NCBI GenBank assembly: GCA_029204225.1
Contig: CM055102.1
Coordinates: forward strand, 6,140,982 to 6,204,981
Length of the DNA stretch: 64,000 nt
Direction of reading: 5' to 3'
Origin: Diphasiastrum complanatum
Lineage: Eukaryota > Streptophyta > Lycopodiopsida > Lycopodiales > Lycopodiaceae
Position 1 is the stretch's first letter, and every line of letters starts with the position of its first letter. This document shows, one piece after another, positions 33,471-44,673 of the stretch. Made by a program: the position numbers and the translations under genes. A model generated the notes under the pieces. The model searched no databases, was not told the DNA's origin, and was given only the letters and a program-made list of their open reading frames with translations.

Positions 33471-33719
33471 GAATCATACGAAGAAAGGATAGAAAACATG
33501 CCTGTAGCTAGAACGCATGTAAACCAAAATGTTTCTGGACCTAGCTGAAGAGACAAAGTCAAGGACATTGCATTACCCGTAGAATCTCCCAGGAGATCAA
33601 CAAGAGAATGAAGAGCACCAGCCATATTTGTGTCAGGCAGCTCGACTTCGACATCCGAAGAGTCATGTAGATTCAATGGCAAACCACAGACATTCGAGAC
33701 AAGAACAAATGGATCCAAG

Positions 33720-34470
33720 CCATGAATGAAGAAATCAAATCCATGAAGAAGAATGAGGTATGGACACTACAGCCAGTACCAGACAAGCAAAAGATAGTGC
33801 AATGGCAAATGGGTATACAAGTTGAAGTATGACCGAATGGAAATGTTTTGAGATATAAAGCCAGACTTGTAGTGAAGGGATTCTCTCATAAGTACGACAT
33901 CGCAACATTGAGACCTTCTCTCCAGTGGTGAAACATGCATTCTTACGCCTACTGTTTGCATATGTAGCTGCTTATGATCTCATGATTCACATAGTCGATG
34001 AGACGACAACGAAGAAGTCTACATGGACCAATCTCCGAGTTACTTCTACGAATCACTTCCCACCTATGTCTGCCGAATGCACAAAAGTATCTACGACCTA
34101 AAGCAATTCGCGCGACAATGGTACAAGAAGAAGGATCATGCCCTACGATCCTTGGGTTTTGAGCCACTGATAGTTGATTCCAATGTTTATGTAAGGATCA
34201 CAGGAGGGGATATCATCATTGTTGTTGTGTACGTGGATGACAGACTCATACTATGCATAAGCGAAGAGCTAATTGCCGAAGTAAAGAGTGACATCTCAAA
34301 ATATTTCGAGATAACAGACCTAGGAGAAGCCAGAAGTTATCTAGGCTTGCAAATCGACCGTGACTATGACAAAAGAAAGCTATACCTTCATCAGTCCAAG
34401 TACATCCAAAAAATCCTAGATGATTTTGGGATGACAGATTGCAAAGGGGCCAACACCCCAATGTCTACAT
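33720..34470 (+). pseudogene. Copia reverse transcriptase
   Basis: The N-terminal RT is broken into several frames (33720-34020). The C-terminal half is open for 149 codons from 34023: YVCRMHKSIYDLKQFARQWY, the intact catalytic VVVYVDD, and TDLGEARSYLGLQID. It ends at a TAA after ANTPMST. Confidence 0.82.
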
Positions 34471-35157
34471 AAACAATTATGACAAACAAAGAAAGTCCGA
34501 AGACTGACAAAGAGAAAGACATCATGTAGCACACGCCTTATAGGAGGCTAATTGGATCACTGATGTATCTAGAAGATAACACACGTCCCGACATTGCTTA
34601 TGTCATGTTCATGATGAGCCAGTTTAGCACAAACCCAAGCTTAACACACTAGAAGGTTGCGAAGCAAATTTTACAATACCTTCAGAAGACGAAGAATTTC
34701 GGGCTATGTTACTCTCGTGATGCCGAATTCCAGATGCACTCCTACAGCAATGCAAGTTGGGAATCACTCAAGGACAATTGTAAAAGTGTCTTAGGAGGGT
34801 GCACCATTGCAGCGATCGCAGCAATTATCTGGGTCAGCAAGAAGCAGACCATCATGCGAAGTGGAATATGTTGAAGCTGCAAAGATGGCCAATGAAATCA
34901 CATGGCTCAAACAGTTTCTCGACGGACTGGGTTAAATCACCAAAGAGCCTTTGATCCTGCAGATGGACAATACTTCTGCCATACACTTGACGAATGATTC
35001 CATATTTCACTCAAGAACGAAACACATTGCAATCAAATATCATTTGATAAGGGACCTAGTCACAAGAAACGAATTGAAGACCAGTTTCATTGGAACGAAG
35101 CAAACAGTGGCGGACATCTTCACCAAGCCCTTAGACAAAGGATTGTTCAAGGAGTAG
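34471..35157 (+). pseudogene. Copia RNase H
   Basis: Broken frames contain the PDIAYVM-type connection, a CxYSDAxW-like region near 34740, and an intact tail (LQMDNTSAIHLTNDSIFHSR, then VADIFTKPLDKGLF) ending 45 bases before the LTR. Confidence 0.8.
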
Positions 35158-35202
35158 AAGAGGCCTCTAGGAGTTGTAAAACTACCACGCTTTGAGAGGG
35201 AC

Positions 35203-35718
35203 TGAAGAAACAAAATCTTTCGAGCCACAAAGCTTTGCTAGCTTTTGAGCTCATGTTTGCACAAACGCAAGGGAACTGTCCGAACGTGAAAACCAAAGCT
35301 TCGAGGACTGAAGGATACCCGAAGATGAAGGTCAAATGTTCGTGGACCAAAGAACACACAAAGAAGAAGACTCAAAGACCAAAAGACGGCGGATCTTCAG
35401 GCTCCAAGTACAAAAAAATCAAGAAAGTACCAGGGGGACATACTCCTCCATGGATGACGATGAAGGCAATCTGGATACCATTGGAACGTGCTTAATCAGC
35501 CACTCTTGTAATTTCTAATTAACTTAAACCCTTTCTCTCTCCATATATATAATTAGATTGAAGATGAGAGAACATCAAATTTGGTTGAACACCAATGTGA
35601 GCTAGGCACATAACTGTCAGCTGATGTCCAAGGTGTCCGCTAATAAGCGAGATGATTTGATATTACTCGTAAGCATAGTTTCTCTTGCGCTGACGCGCTG
35701 TGTGGGTCTGTCACAACA
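35203..35718 (+). repeat. 3' LTR of copia element 2
   Basis: The unit runs from TGAAGAAACAAAAT at 35203, next to a purine-rich tract, to about GTCACAACA at 35718. A second copy in opposite orientation occupies 35951-36444. The exact 3' end is estimated from where the two copies stop matching. Confidence 0.72.
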
Positions 35719-35950
35719 ATGTTTTTTTAGCAAAAGATCTTTGATAATATAGTAGCCTGAATGTACATGTTTAATGATCTCGAAGTTTTGAATGTCTAAT
35801 TGTTGTCTTTACATGTTCAGCTGTTTACTCTTTATTCTGCACACTGGTTTTATCTTGTTCAACACTAAAACGAATTACAACCTAGGTGAGCAATGTCTGT
35901 CTACACTTTGGAGAATTGTAGATCTGATCTAGCAAGCAGTAGCCAGCAGT

Positions 35951-36444
35951 TGTGACAGACCCACACAACGCGTTGGCACAAGAGAAACTATGTCTCTCAT
36001 GAGTGATATCAAATCGTCTCACATACAGGACACCTTGGACATCGGCTGCCAGTTCTGTGCCTAGCTCACATTGGCGTTCAGCCAAATTTGATGTTCAACT
36101 GATTCCCTCATCTTCAATCTGATTATATAGATGGAGAGATAAAGGGTTTAAGCACGTTCCAACGGTATCCAGATTGCCTTCAACATCATCTGTGGAGGAG
36201 TACGCCCCCCTGATACTTTCTTGATTTCCTTTGTACTTGGAGTGTGAAGATTCGTCGCCTTTTGGTCTTTGAGTCTTCTTCGCCTTTGTGTGTTCTTCGG
36301 TCCACAAACATTTGACCTTCGTCTTCGGGTATCCTTCAGTCCTCGAAACTTTGGTCTTCGCGTTCGGGCAGTTCCCTTGCATTTGTGCAAACATGAGCTC
36401 GACAGCTAAAAAAGCTTTGTGGCTCAAAACATTTTGTTTCTTCA
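35951..36444 (-). repeat. Solo LTR in inverted orientation
   Basis: It is the same LTR family as 35203-35718, read on the minus strand from TGAAGAAAC at 36444 to GTCACAAC near 35951, diverged by many substitutions. Its outer flank does not match the copia RNase H flank, so it is probably an independent solo LTR. The 232-bp spacer between the two LTRs is AT-rich and shows no gene. Confidence 0.7.
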
Positions 36445-36489
36445 AGACAAAGGCACTTTCCACATCTATTGTCTCAAATAGGTGGTGAA

Positions 36490-37455
36490 TGTGGAGGCCC
36501 ATAATTCCACGTTATCCAATTAATTGTTTATATAGTGCCAATTTTTCAACTTTTGAACATGTAAATATGCGATAGAGCCTAAATGTATGTAAAGGCCTAT
36601 TGCAAGTTAGAATTTTATTTAGATCACATCGTTTCAGAGCGACATGTAGTTGTTCCCAACCGATACCCTAACGGTTGGTGAGCGATGCCTTAGCCTGGTG
36701 TACGCCTCTATAAGAGCGGCACCAACGCATTTGTACATACACAGATTTTTGCTTATCAATATAGAAGAGAGAGCCATTTTCTTGAGATTGAGCATTCATT
36801 ATCTCTAGTTGTTGCAGCATAACTTCTTATCAAGCGATTGAACACACTTAGGCATCTGTTGTAATTGTTTCTGATATGTGTTTGTCTGCGACACACATTT
36901 CATCTTGTACTGAATTTCAGTTCTCTAACGTGGATTTACAGGCGACATATGTGAAGAGACAATTCTAACTGATTGTGTGCAGAGAATCGGCCGAAGCTGA
37001 TAAGCATTCGCATAACCAGGACTTCTTTCATTTCTGACTTTGTTTATGTGTTCAGATAAACAACTTGATTGTCGTTCTACTTTTTTTTGCTTTTTAGTGA
37101 TAAGAATTAAATCTCTTTGCTCATTAAGAAAAATCAATTGCCTATCAGATTATATTTTGTGGGATCTATTTGCTTGTCTCTAACAAAATGATTACTTTTC
37201 GTTCATCCTAAGTGCTTAAAAGATAAATTGGCTTCTACATTCTCAGACCTTGACCAAATCGTTTCAATATCTTTGGATAACCAATCTTTCTCTGTGACAT
37301 TCAATTCTAAATATTACACTCTTCACCTCTTCCATTTCCCGTTGTACACTTATCATCCAAAAGAGGAGATTTATCTCTCTCTTGGAAAATAATAAACCTT
37401 TTATATTACATATTTTACTGATTTTGTGGAAATCTATAACGACTAGGCTACCACA
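36490..37455 (+). repeat. Probable 5' LTR of element A
   Basis: The unit starts TGTGG and ends CCACA, a short terminal inverted repeat, five bases before the PBS. CTATAAGAGCGG near 36711 fits a TATA box. There is no second copy in the window, so the start is inferred. Confidence 0.6.
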
Positions 37456-37460
37456 TAACT

Positions 37461-37478
37461 TGGCGCCATTGTCGAGGA
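37461..37478 (+). other. Primer-binding site of element A
   Basis: TGGCGCCATTGTCGAGGA begins just after the LTR end and is followed by a purine-rich stretch. The TGG start is as expected for pairing with a tRNA CCA end. Confidence 0.7.
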
Positions 37479-37589
37479 GACGAATTTTGTCTTTTGTGAA
37501 TTTTAAGTGTACCAAGTCTACAAATCTTGTTCATGTAATGCATGCCAAACGATCACCCGCATGTAACCATTGAACAAAAACGTTTAGAA

Positions 37590-38500
37590 TGATAACAACG
37601 ATTAGAAGTCTATAGGAAAAACACGTGATTTGTATCTCCAAAGTTTACAAAATTCACTTGTAAGGGCCATATTAAGTCCTAAAGCGTTTAATAATCTTTA
37701 TAATGCTTCCGTATCATTTATAAATTCCTTTGAGGAAAAACTTACTAGTTCGCCAAATTTCTCATATTCATCAGAATCTCAATCTTGTGAACATAGTTTC
37801 GATTTCAGTTCTGAACCAGAATCTAAAACCAAAGCGTGAGCCATCATCTGAATCTACATCTATACCATTTGAACATAGTTCCAAGTCACCTGATCCACCG
37901 GGGATCCACCACCTAACCCACACCTGATAACATGGCGAACCCAACGCCACCCACATCTACTAAAATTAGATATAAAAAACTTTAAGGGATCATCATTTGA
38001 GAATGCAGATAGTTACTTATCCCAGTTCGAGTCTATTATGATAGCTAATAAGGAGCATATGGATGAGGATAAAATTAGGATATTTTAGGTCTCCTGAGTA
38101 AGCAGGCTAGAATTTGGTATAGCCAATTAGTTTCTAAAACGGTTAACACCTGGCAAGCTTTGAAGGCGACATTCCTAAAACAATTTAGAGAAATAGGATA
38201 TTCCACTAGACTATTAGCTTAGCTGAATTCTGTAGAGAAAGAGATGAAGGAGTCGCTTAGAAAATACACCCATAGAGTTAAAAATCTGATAGGAAAGTTT
38301 GGAGAACGGTATCCTGTGGCCATGCAAAATCCTGGGCGGATTGCCCAAGAAAATGATAGATACTGTTGCCAAGGACTTATGACTTCCCTAGAAGATGTCA
38401 TAGCATTTGCGAAAATTATAAGACCTCTAAAATCTCTAGAAGAAGGAGGAACGATAGGAAGAGTAGTAAGAAACATAAATAGAAATGAACAAAAGAATTA
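37590..38500 (+). pseudogene. Gag capsid, element A
   Basis: An N-terminal Ser-rich part (37630-37840) is followed by capsid pieces in several frames: ENADSYLSQFESIMIANKEH (about 37995), QARIWYSQL, TWQALKATFLKQFREIGY, and KESLRKYTHRVKNLIGKF (38250). The WYSQL/TWQALKATFLKQF pattern is typical of Ty3 Gag capsids. The same KESLRKYT block occurs in the minus-strand gag at 48672-49850. Confidence 0.75.
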
Positions 38501-38699
38501 AAATCATCTATTGAGTTTGATTTAGAGTCCGATTCAGTGGAAGAAAAAGAGTCTTATGAATATTCATCATATTCTTCTTTGTCAGAAGAAGAATCCACCA
38601 AAGTCTGAAAAGATGGACCCATTAGGAAAGAGCGTAGAACTCTTAGATAAAGAGATGGGGGACTTGAAAGTCCAAATGTTTGACGTTAAAACTAAGCAT

Positions 38700-39085
38700 A
38701 AAAAGCTAAATTTAATGTTAATATTTGGTGTACTGCTTGCGAAAAAGAAGTACACTTAGAAACTAATTGTCCAAATATGCAAACTAACTATATAGAGGAA
38801 GAACTATTCCTCTGTCCAGTTATGAGGAGGTAGCATATACTATTGTTCCTCCTAATCAAAAGAATTCTACACCGAAACCAAGAACTAGTCAACAATATAC
38901 TATTCAACGTAGAGGAGGGGGGCGAGACTCCACTCCACCACCCAGAATAATGGGCTCGTGTTGTGAAGCACCTGGACATTATTCACCAGATTGTCCGAAA
39001 TCAAGGAGGTTTGTAGGATACGTACCTCTTTGTGCCAACTGCAAAGGCGAATGGCATGTAACTGCAGAATGTCCTTAACCACAAT
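38700..39085 (+). pseudogene. Three zinc knuckles, element A
   Basis: IWCTACEKEVHLETNC (about 38730), CCEAPGHYSPDC (about 38960) and CANCKGEWHVTAEC (about 39035) lie in broken frames. The first and third have standard CX2CX4HX4C spacing. They are nucleocapsid RNA-binding motifs. Confidence 0.72.
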
Positions 39086-39402
39086 AGCCACGGTGTAAAC
39101 CACGGTTTGTAAATTCACCTAAGGAGGATGAGCCACGACCATCTAAATCTAATACTTACATGGTAGTTCAGAGAATAGAAGTAGAATCATAGATACTAGA
39201 AGACCAAGACCAAAAATGGCCTGATTTAGAGTTAGACGTAAATAAAGTCACAACTAGAAGTAGAAAGGATATATTGACTCTTCGAGAAAAGAAGAAAAGT
39301 AAAAAAGTTAAAAATGCGAATTCTACGAAAAGCGCAAAAAACGCGACAAATAAGATAAATACGGAGATTAAACCATTTTTACAGAAAAAGAAAATAAGAA
39401 AA

Positions 39403-39920
39403 GCTCAGTTACCACTAGTCGATGTAGGACTGGTAAATTATGGCGATAAAGGCCAACCCAAAATTCAGATAATAATCAATGGATGCATGTTAGACAATGT
39501 ACCCATAGATTCTTGATCAATTGTAAATATTATGACCCAAGAAACTGCATATGAGTTAGGCATTCACCATCGAATAGCACCTACACTTAAACATCTTAGG
39601 TTAGCAGATGCAACATGAAGAACTCTGATAGGGGAGTTGTCTCAGGTCAAGGTGTATATCGGTGACCATAAATTTTTAATGGAGTTTATCATATTAAAGA
39701 CCACTAGAGAGTCATTCCATAAAGTGTTATTAGGAAGACCTTGGTCATACCAAGCTGATGTAGTAACCCATTGGAGGAAGAAAGAAATCATCTTTCGAGA
39801 CCAAATGGCTACATCAAAAGGAAAGAGTCATGAAAGGATCACTGTATCTTGGGGAAAAAATAAATATGAAGGCGCAACGCCGACATCATCCTCAAGAAGA
39901 AGTCCACTCCACAAGGACTG
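39403..39920 (+). pseudogene. Retropepsin-like domain 1, element A
   Basis: The domain starts PLVDVGLVNYGDKGQPKIQI. The catalytic position reads VPIDS-stop-SIVNI, where a TGA replaces the expected Gly of DSG. LRLADAT, then IGELSQVKVYI and VLLGRPWSYQADVVTHW follow. The last block is the usual downstream retropepsin motif (hydrophobic-LGRPW). Confidence 0.75.
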
Positions 39921-39979
39921 AGGAAGGGGATGAATTTAGAAAAATATCAACACTCGCATATAGCAATAGAGTATAATAT

Positions 39980-40555
39980 GTAGATAGAGGGGACGGTGGA
40001 GCTCCTGAAATTATCACAACCATAGGCGATTTCGTTATACAAAAGATATTAGTGGATTTGAGATCAAGGATAAACTTGATGATAAAAAACGTGGCTAAAG
40101 AATTAGGACTAGGAGATGAAATCCAACCCACTGTCCATCATGAAATACATTTAGCTGATGCATCTCGCTGTATACCAGTAGGAGAGTTGAGAAGCATTAG
40201 TGTAAACATATAAACCAAAACCTTTATTATGAATTTCTTTGTCATAAACCCAATGGATACGCCACAGTATTCAATATTGTTTGGTAGGCCATTGTTATAC
40301 CAGGCTGATGCCATTACAAACTGGTCTACGAAGCAAACATTATGTTCAAGTATACTGACGGCTAGCCCATTAGGTGGTCATCTTATAAGATGGGGTGAGC
40401 AAGTAGGGAAACCTATAGACTCCCAAGTAAATTTTATGGAGTGTTATGAGATAGACGAGAAGGATGGAAGAGAACCTCTAACATCCGAATCAAGGGAAGT
40501 TCTTGGTGGAACCAGAGCAAGCTTGATTGAGGATATGATCAACAAAGATGATTAT
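39980..40555 (+). pseudogene. Retropepsin-like domain 2, element A
   Basis: A second domain with the same order follows at once: GDGGAPEIITTIGDFVI, ILVDLRSRINLMI (catalytic-site region with Arg where Gly is expected), IHLADAS with PVGELRSISVNI, and ILFGRPLLYQADAITNW. The parallel to domain 1 (LADAxR, GEL, GRPxxYQADxxTxW) argues for a duplicated protease fold. It is followed by an acidic linker to RT. Confidence 0.72.
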
Positions 40556-40585
40556 GAATAAATAGAAATTAGCAAAGATAAAACT

Positions 40586-41370
40586 TTGAACCTGTATAAA
40601 CATCAATCCGCCGACCAAGAACGTGAGGAGTACATATTACTTTTCCAGAAGTTTCAAAATGTGTTTGTTTGGTCAATGGATGATTTAATTGGTGTACCGG
40701 TTAAATGGGGAGAGCATAGGATAGATTTAATCCAGGGTGTTGTACCAATTAGACAAAGACAGTATAAATTAAACTCAAAGTATTCATTATTAGTAAAGGA
40801 TGAATTAGATAGATGCCTTAGAACCGGAATTATATACCTTGTTTTGAGTAGCGAATGGGTAACACCCATAGTAATAGTACAAAAGAAAAAGACATGAAAG
40901 ATTAGAGTATGTCGGGATTTTAGAAAGTTGAAATACAGCTACCGCAAAAGACTATCATCCACTGCATACACAAATATCATTTTAGACCAAGTAGCTGGTC
41001 ATGAATGTTATAGTTTTTTAGATGGTTTTTCAGAATATAACCAAGTCTTTATTAAAGAGGAGGATAGATCTAAAACCACCTTCACCATTGACTGGGGGAC
41101 GTATGCTTATACGCGTATGCCCTTTGGTTTATGTAATGCAACTGCGACGTTCCAACACATAATGACTAATATTTTTCAAAAAAAATTGAGAAAGTTTTTT
41201 GAAATTTTTAAGGATGATTTTTGTGTTTATTCGTCCACTAAGGATCATCTAGAGGCACTAGAGAAGATCTTAAGAAGATGTCAGGAGAAATCACTAAAAT
41301 TACACCCCTGCAAATGTTATTTTGGGATGAGGGAAGACATATTATTAGGACATAAAATTTTCAAATGATG
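40586..41370 (+). pseudogene. Reverse transcriptase, element A
   Basis: Blocks: RCLRTGIIYLVLSSEWVTPI, VCRDFRKLKYS, YSFLDGFSEYNQ, MPFGLCNATATFQ and a degraded catalytic box FKDD (expected Y/F-x-DD). One TGA interrupts it after QKKKT. It ends with DILLGHKI at a stop. Confidence 0.85.
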
Positions 41371-42051
41371 GCATACAACCCGACATTGAAAAAGTTAGGA
41401 TGATCTAGAATTGTTAGAACCAACTAATATAGGAGAACTTAGAGGATTCTTAGGCCATGTAGGATATTACTGAAGTATAACTATAGATTATGCTATATTA
41501 GTTACTCCACTGACAAGGTTACTAAAGAAGACTGTAGAATACCATTGGTCAAATGATCACCATGAAGCTTTCGAAAAATTAAAATAGTCCTTAGCTGAAA
41601 CAATTGGAGTAAGACCTCTAGCCTGGACAAAGAAGTTTCATGTATATGTAGACACTTCATCATTTGCAATAGGAGTAGTGCTTAGTCAAAAAGACGAGCA
41701 GAATAAAGATTACCTTATCTACTATGCTGGTAGACAGTTATCAACATCTGAGAAGAATTACTCTGCTACAGAGCCTTAGGCATGATTTATTCAGTTAAAA
41801 AGTCTAGGCATTATCTTTTAGGTTATCCTTTCATTTTCCATGTAGGTCATTATGCACTTAAGCATTTAGTGAATAAGCCTGATCTTTCAGGTAGAATCAT
41901 TAGATGGATTCTGTTGTTAGATGAATTTGACTACCAAGTAGAATTAAGGAGAGGTAAGGATCATCAGAATATCAATTACATCTCACGTCTACAAACCAAA
42001 GATCAACTAGAACAAATTTCAGACGAATTTCCAGATATCATTAATAAATAG
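41371..42051 (+). pseudogene. RNase H, element A
   Basis: KFHVYVDTSSFAIGVVLSQK is the RNase H active-site start, followed by QLSTSEKNYSATE and HYLLGYPFIF. A final open stretch (41782-42051) has GRIIRWILLLDEFDYQVELR. It ends at a stop; integrase does not follow. Confidence 0.82.
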
Positions 42052-42055
42052 ATCA

Positions 42056-42410
42056 GATATAGTGACATTGGAAACAACATCAACTTTTCCGCCGGTGTTC
42101 GCTCTCCATAGATCTCGCATGCTTGCTCGTAGATCTAGAGGAATCTGATCGGATCTGACGACCCATAATATTTTGGCATCTCGAGCCGGCTCTTCGAACT
42201 ACTTGCAGGGGTGCGACATGAACAAGAGGGTCCATTGGATTTATTTCTGTTGGTTCTGCTTCTACCTCGATTTGCGCGGTTGCTACTTTGGGTAGGTTTG
42301 GAGCTTGGTTCACAATTCTTCTGGGTACTAATCGTTCGGATCTCAGATTCATTCGAAGGAGATGTCCAGGGTAGCTAGATTTTGATGGATCTGTGGAATT
42401 CAATCTGGAT
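42056..42410 (-). pseudogene. Gag N-terminal fragment, element 3-like
   Basis: On the minus strand, RLEMPKYYGSSDPIRFL, a stop, then IYEQACEIYGERTPAEKL closely follows the pattern of element 3 Gag (RLDLPKYNELTDPVRFLQIY). It is joined upstream to the zinc-knuckle gag of element B and downstream to element A. It is a fragment of a different family from B. Confidence 0.7.
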
Positions 42411-42510
42411 CTTTAGAAATATGATCAGTCTGGGTGGTGTTGCTACATACTAATACTTGGGTCACGACTTCTGTCGCTGAGGGCAGTCTGGATACTTGTG
42501 GCCAGGTTCT

Positions 42511-43192
42511 TGTAAAAATTACAGCAAATAAGGATCCTAAAACAATTGAAATGATGAGGGAAACAATAGATTATGATTTCATAAGATTAGCACAAGTTGA
42601 ACCATCAAAATCCATCAAAAATCTATGCTTGAACCTCACTAAATGGCCCAAATCCTTGAAGAAGGCTTCACACGTGTGAAAGTACGGCCTCCCACAGTCT
42701 GAGTACTGTACACCAGACCTACATTCAATCCTATAATCATTAGTAATCACAAGTACTCAAACAATTATGAACATAGAGAGCAATTGCACCATTATGAGAG
42801 AAAAAACATGAAATTGCTTGATTGATTTTGGTGAGATATCATCACCTATATATACATGATCCATCACGGTTTTGGGCAGGTATGAGTAGCCCTAAACCTA
42901 TCCCTAATTCTAATTTTGGTGGATCTTTCATCCCTACCAAGTTAGGGTTGGAATCTTGGAGATCCCTCAACAATGCAAAAATTACCAAAAATAGCTCCTA
43001 TTTTTTCTCCCTTGTATCTAAGCATAATTTGGACTCATTCCAAAGGTTCTAACACTTAGGTCTACTTGAGAACATCCTTATGAATGGAATCCTATGCTAT
43101 TTGGCACGTGTGACAAGCCACATCATGACCATCTAACTATTTACAAGTCATATGACCAAAACTAGTCAAGCTAGAATTGTGAATTTTTAACA
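42511..43192 (-). repeat. 3' LTR of the young copia element
   Basis: 682 bp, TGTTAAAA to TTTTTACA on the minus strand. TATATATA near 42848 (minus-strand GTATATATAGG) is the likely promoter box. Confidence 0.96.
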
Positions 43193-43206
43193 CTCCTCCT
43201 CACTAT

Positions 43207-44673
43207 CTAGCTTGGTTCAATCATTGCTTTACTAATCACTCCAAGTGATGATCTGAACTTCATAAAAGGTGTCTTTTGAAGTGGTTTAGTAAGTAGATCA
43301 GCTACACATTCATTGCTTGGAACATGCTCCAAAGCAATCTCCTTGGCTTGCACCATTTCTCTCACAAAGTGATGGCATATCTCAATGTGCTTAGATCTTG
43401 CATGGAAGATTGGGTTAGATGCAAGGTGTTGGGCTGATATATTGTCATTGTAGATGATTGGTGCCTCCTCTGAATCCATGATCTTTAGTTCCACCAATAA
43501 TCTCTTGATCCAAAGTACCTCCTTTGTAGTGGTTGTCAAAGCTTTGTACTCGGCCTCGGTTGAAGATAGAGATATAGTTTCTTGCTTTTTTGAAAGCCAT
43601 GAAACCACACCTTCTCCTATGAAAGTTGAATAGGCACTTGTTGATTTCCTATCCCTCTTGTCCCCTGCAAAATCTGAATCACTAAATGCATGAAGGTTAA
43701 TCACATCTCCTCTATATAGAATCCCAAAATCCAATGTACCCGAGATGTATCTTAGAATCCTCTTAGCCCTTTTCCAATGGATATTCAATGGCTTTTGCAT
43801 GGATTGGCTCAACCTACATACACTAAAGCTAAGATCTGGTCTAGTTATAGTGATCCACATTAAGGAACCTATAAGTTGCCTAAACAAAGTGATGTCCATG
43901 AAGGATCTTTCATCATCTTCATTTGGCACTTTTACATCTTGCTCCATTGGTGTGTCAACACTTTTGCATACTTCCATCTTAAACTTCTTCAAAAGACTTT
44001 GAGCATAGTTTACTTGACTTATAAAGATAAAATCAGACCCTCTAAGTACTTCTATGCCTAAGATGAAGAGAAGACACCCTAGATCTACCATCTTGAACTC
44101 TAAGGATAGATCTATCTTGATTTTTTCAATACCATCAACACTATTTCCACTAATGATGATGTCATCTACATAAATGAGTAAAAGTACAATACCAACATCA
44201 TCAAACTTAATGTAAAGAGTAGGATCATATTCACTTTGAACAAAAGAAAGTGAAATAAGATAGCAATGTAGTCTTGAACTCCAAGATCTCGAGGCTTGCT
44301 TCAAGCCATAGATGCTTCTTTGGAGATGGCATACTTTGTTCTCCATTCCATGCTTGATGAACCCTTGTGGCTGCTCCATATAGATATCCTCTTCCAAAAA
44401 ACCATTCAAGAAAGCATTAGAGACATCCATTTGACATAGAATCCATCCAAAATGTGATGCAAGTGCAATGATTAGTCTTATTGTGACCATCTTGGCCACG
44501 GGTGCAAAAGTTTCCTCATAGTCTATCCCTCTCTCTTGAGCATAACCTTTTGCAACTAATCTTGCTTTATGTTTGTTAACACTCCCATTTGCATTCAACT
44601 TAAGCTTGAAGACCCACTTGCATCCTATTACATTCCTTTGAGGTCTCTCAACAAGCAACCAAGTTTCACTCAA
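43207..44673 (-). pseudogene. Copia RT and RNase H, intact frame after a shift
   Basis: The 488-codon frame holds the RT (VIGCKWVFKLKLNANGSVNK, QMDVSNAFLNGFLEEDIYM, catalytic LLIYVDD) and RNase H (AFSDSDFAGDKRDRKSTSAY, then SLSSTEAEYKALTT), ending with VADLLTKPLQKTPF. No internal stop is present. It overlaps the upstream frame by a few bases: two bases appear to be missing after DALIE, so the polyprotein cannot be read through without a frame change. Confidence 0.9.

Larger units (their letters stand above)
31789..35718 (+). mobile_element. Decayed Ty1/copia element 2
   Basis: Gag knuckles, protease, integrase, RT and RNase H occur in the copia order on the plus strand, followed by a purine-rich tract (TTTGAGAGGG) and a 3' LTR at 35203. 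The 5' LTR and most of gag are missing. Many stops and frameshifts mark it as old. Confidence 0.87.
36490..42051 (+). mobile_element. Ty3/gypsy element A with two protease-like domains
   Basis: The plus-strand order is LTR, PBS, gag capsid, three zinc knuckles, retropepsin-like domain 1, retropepsin-like domain 2, RT and RNase H. Sequence changes at about 42052 to an unrelated minus-strand gag relic, so integrase and the 3' LTR are missing. Numerous stops and shifts show it is old. Confidence 0.8.

Noticed and set aside
35235-36502. Lys-rich frames at 35235-35495 (+) and 36095-36502 (-) as a conserved gene pair
   Set aside because: Their similarity is due to the inverted LTR copies; they are LTR translations, not genes.
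36490-42051. Endogenous pararetrovirus instead of an LTR retrotransposon
   Set aside because: Integrase is missing, but an LTR-like unit with PBS, a Ty3-type capsid and knuckle arrangement is present, and no movement-protein region is seen. Loss of integrase is explained by the junction at 42052.
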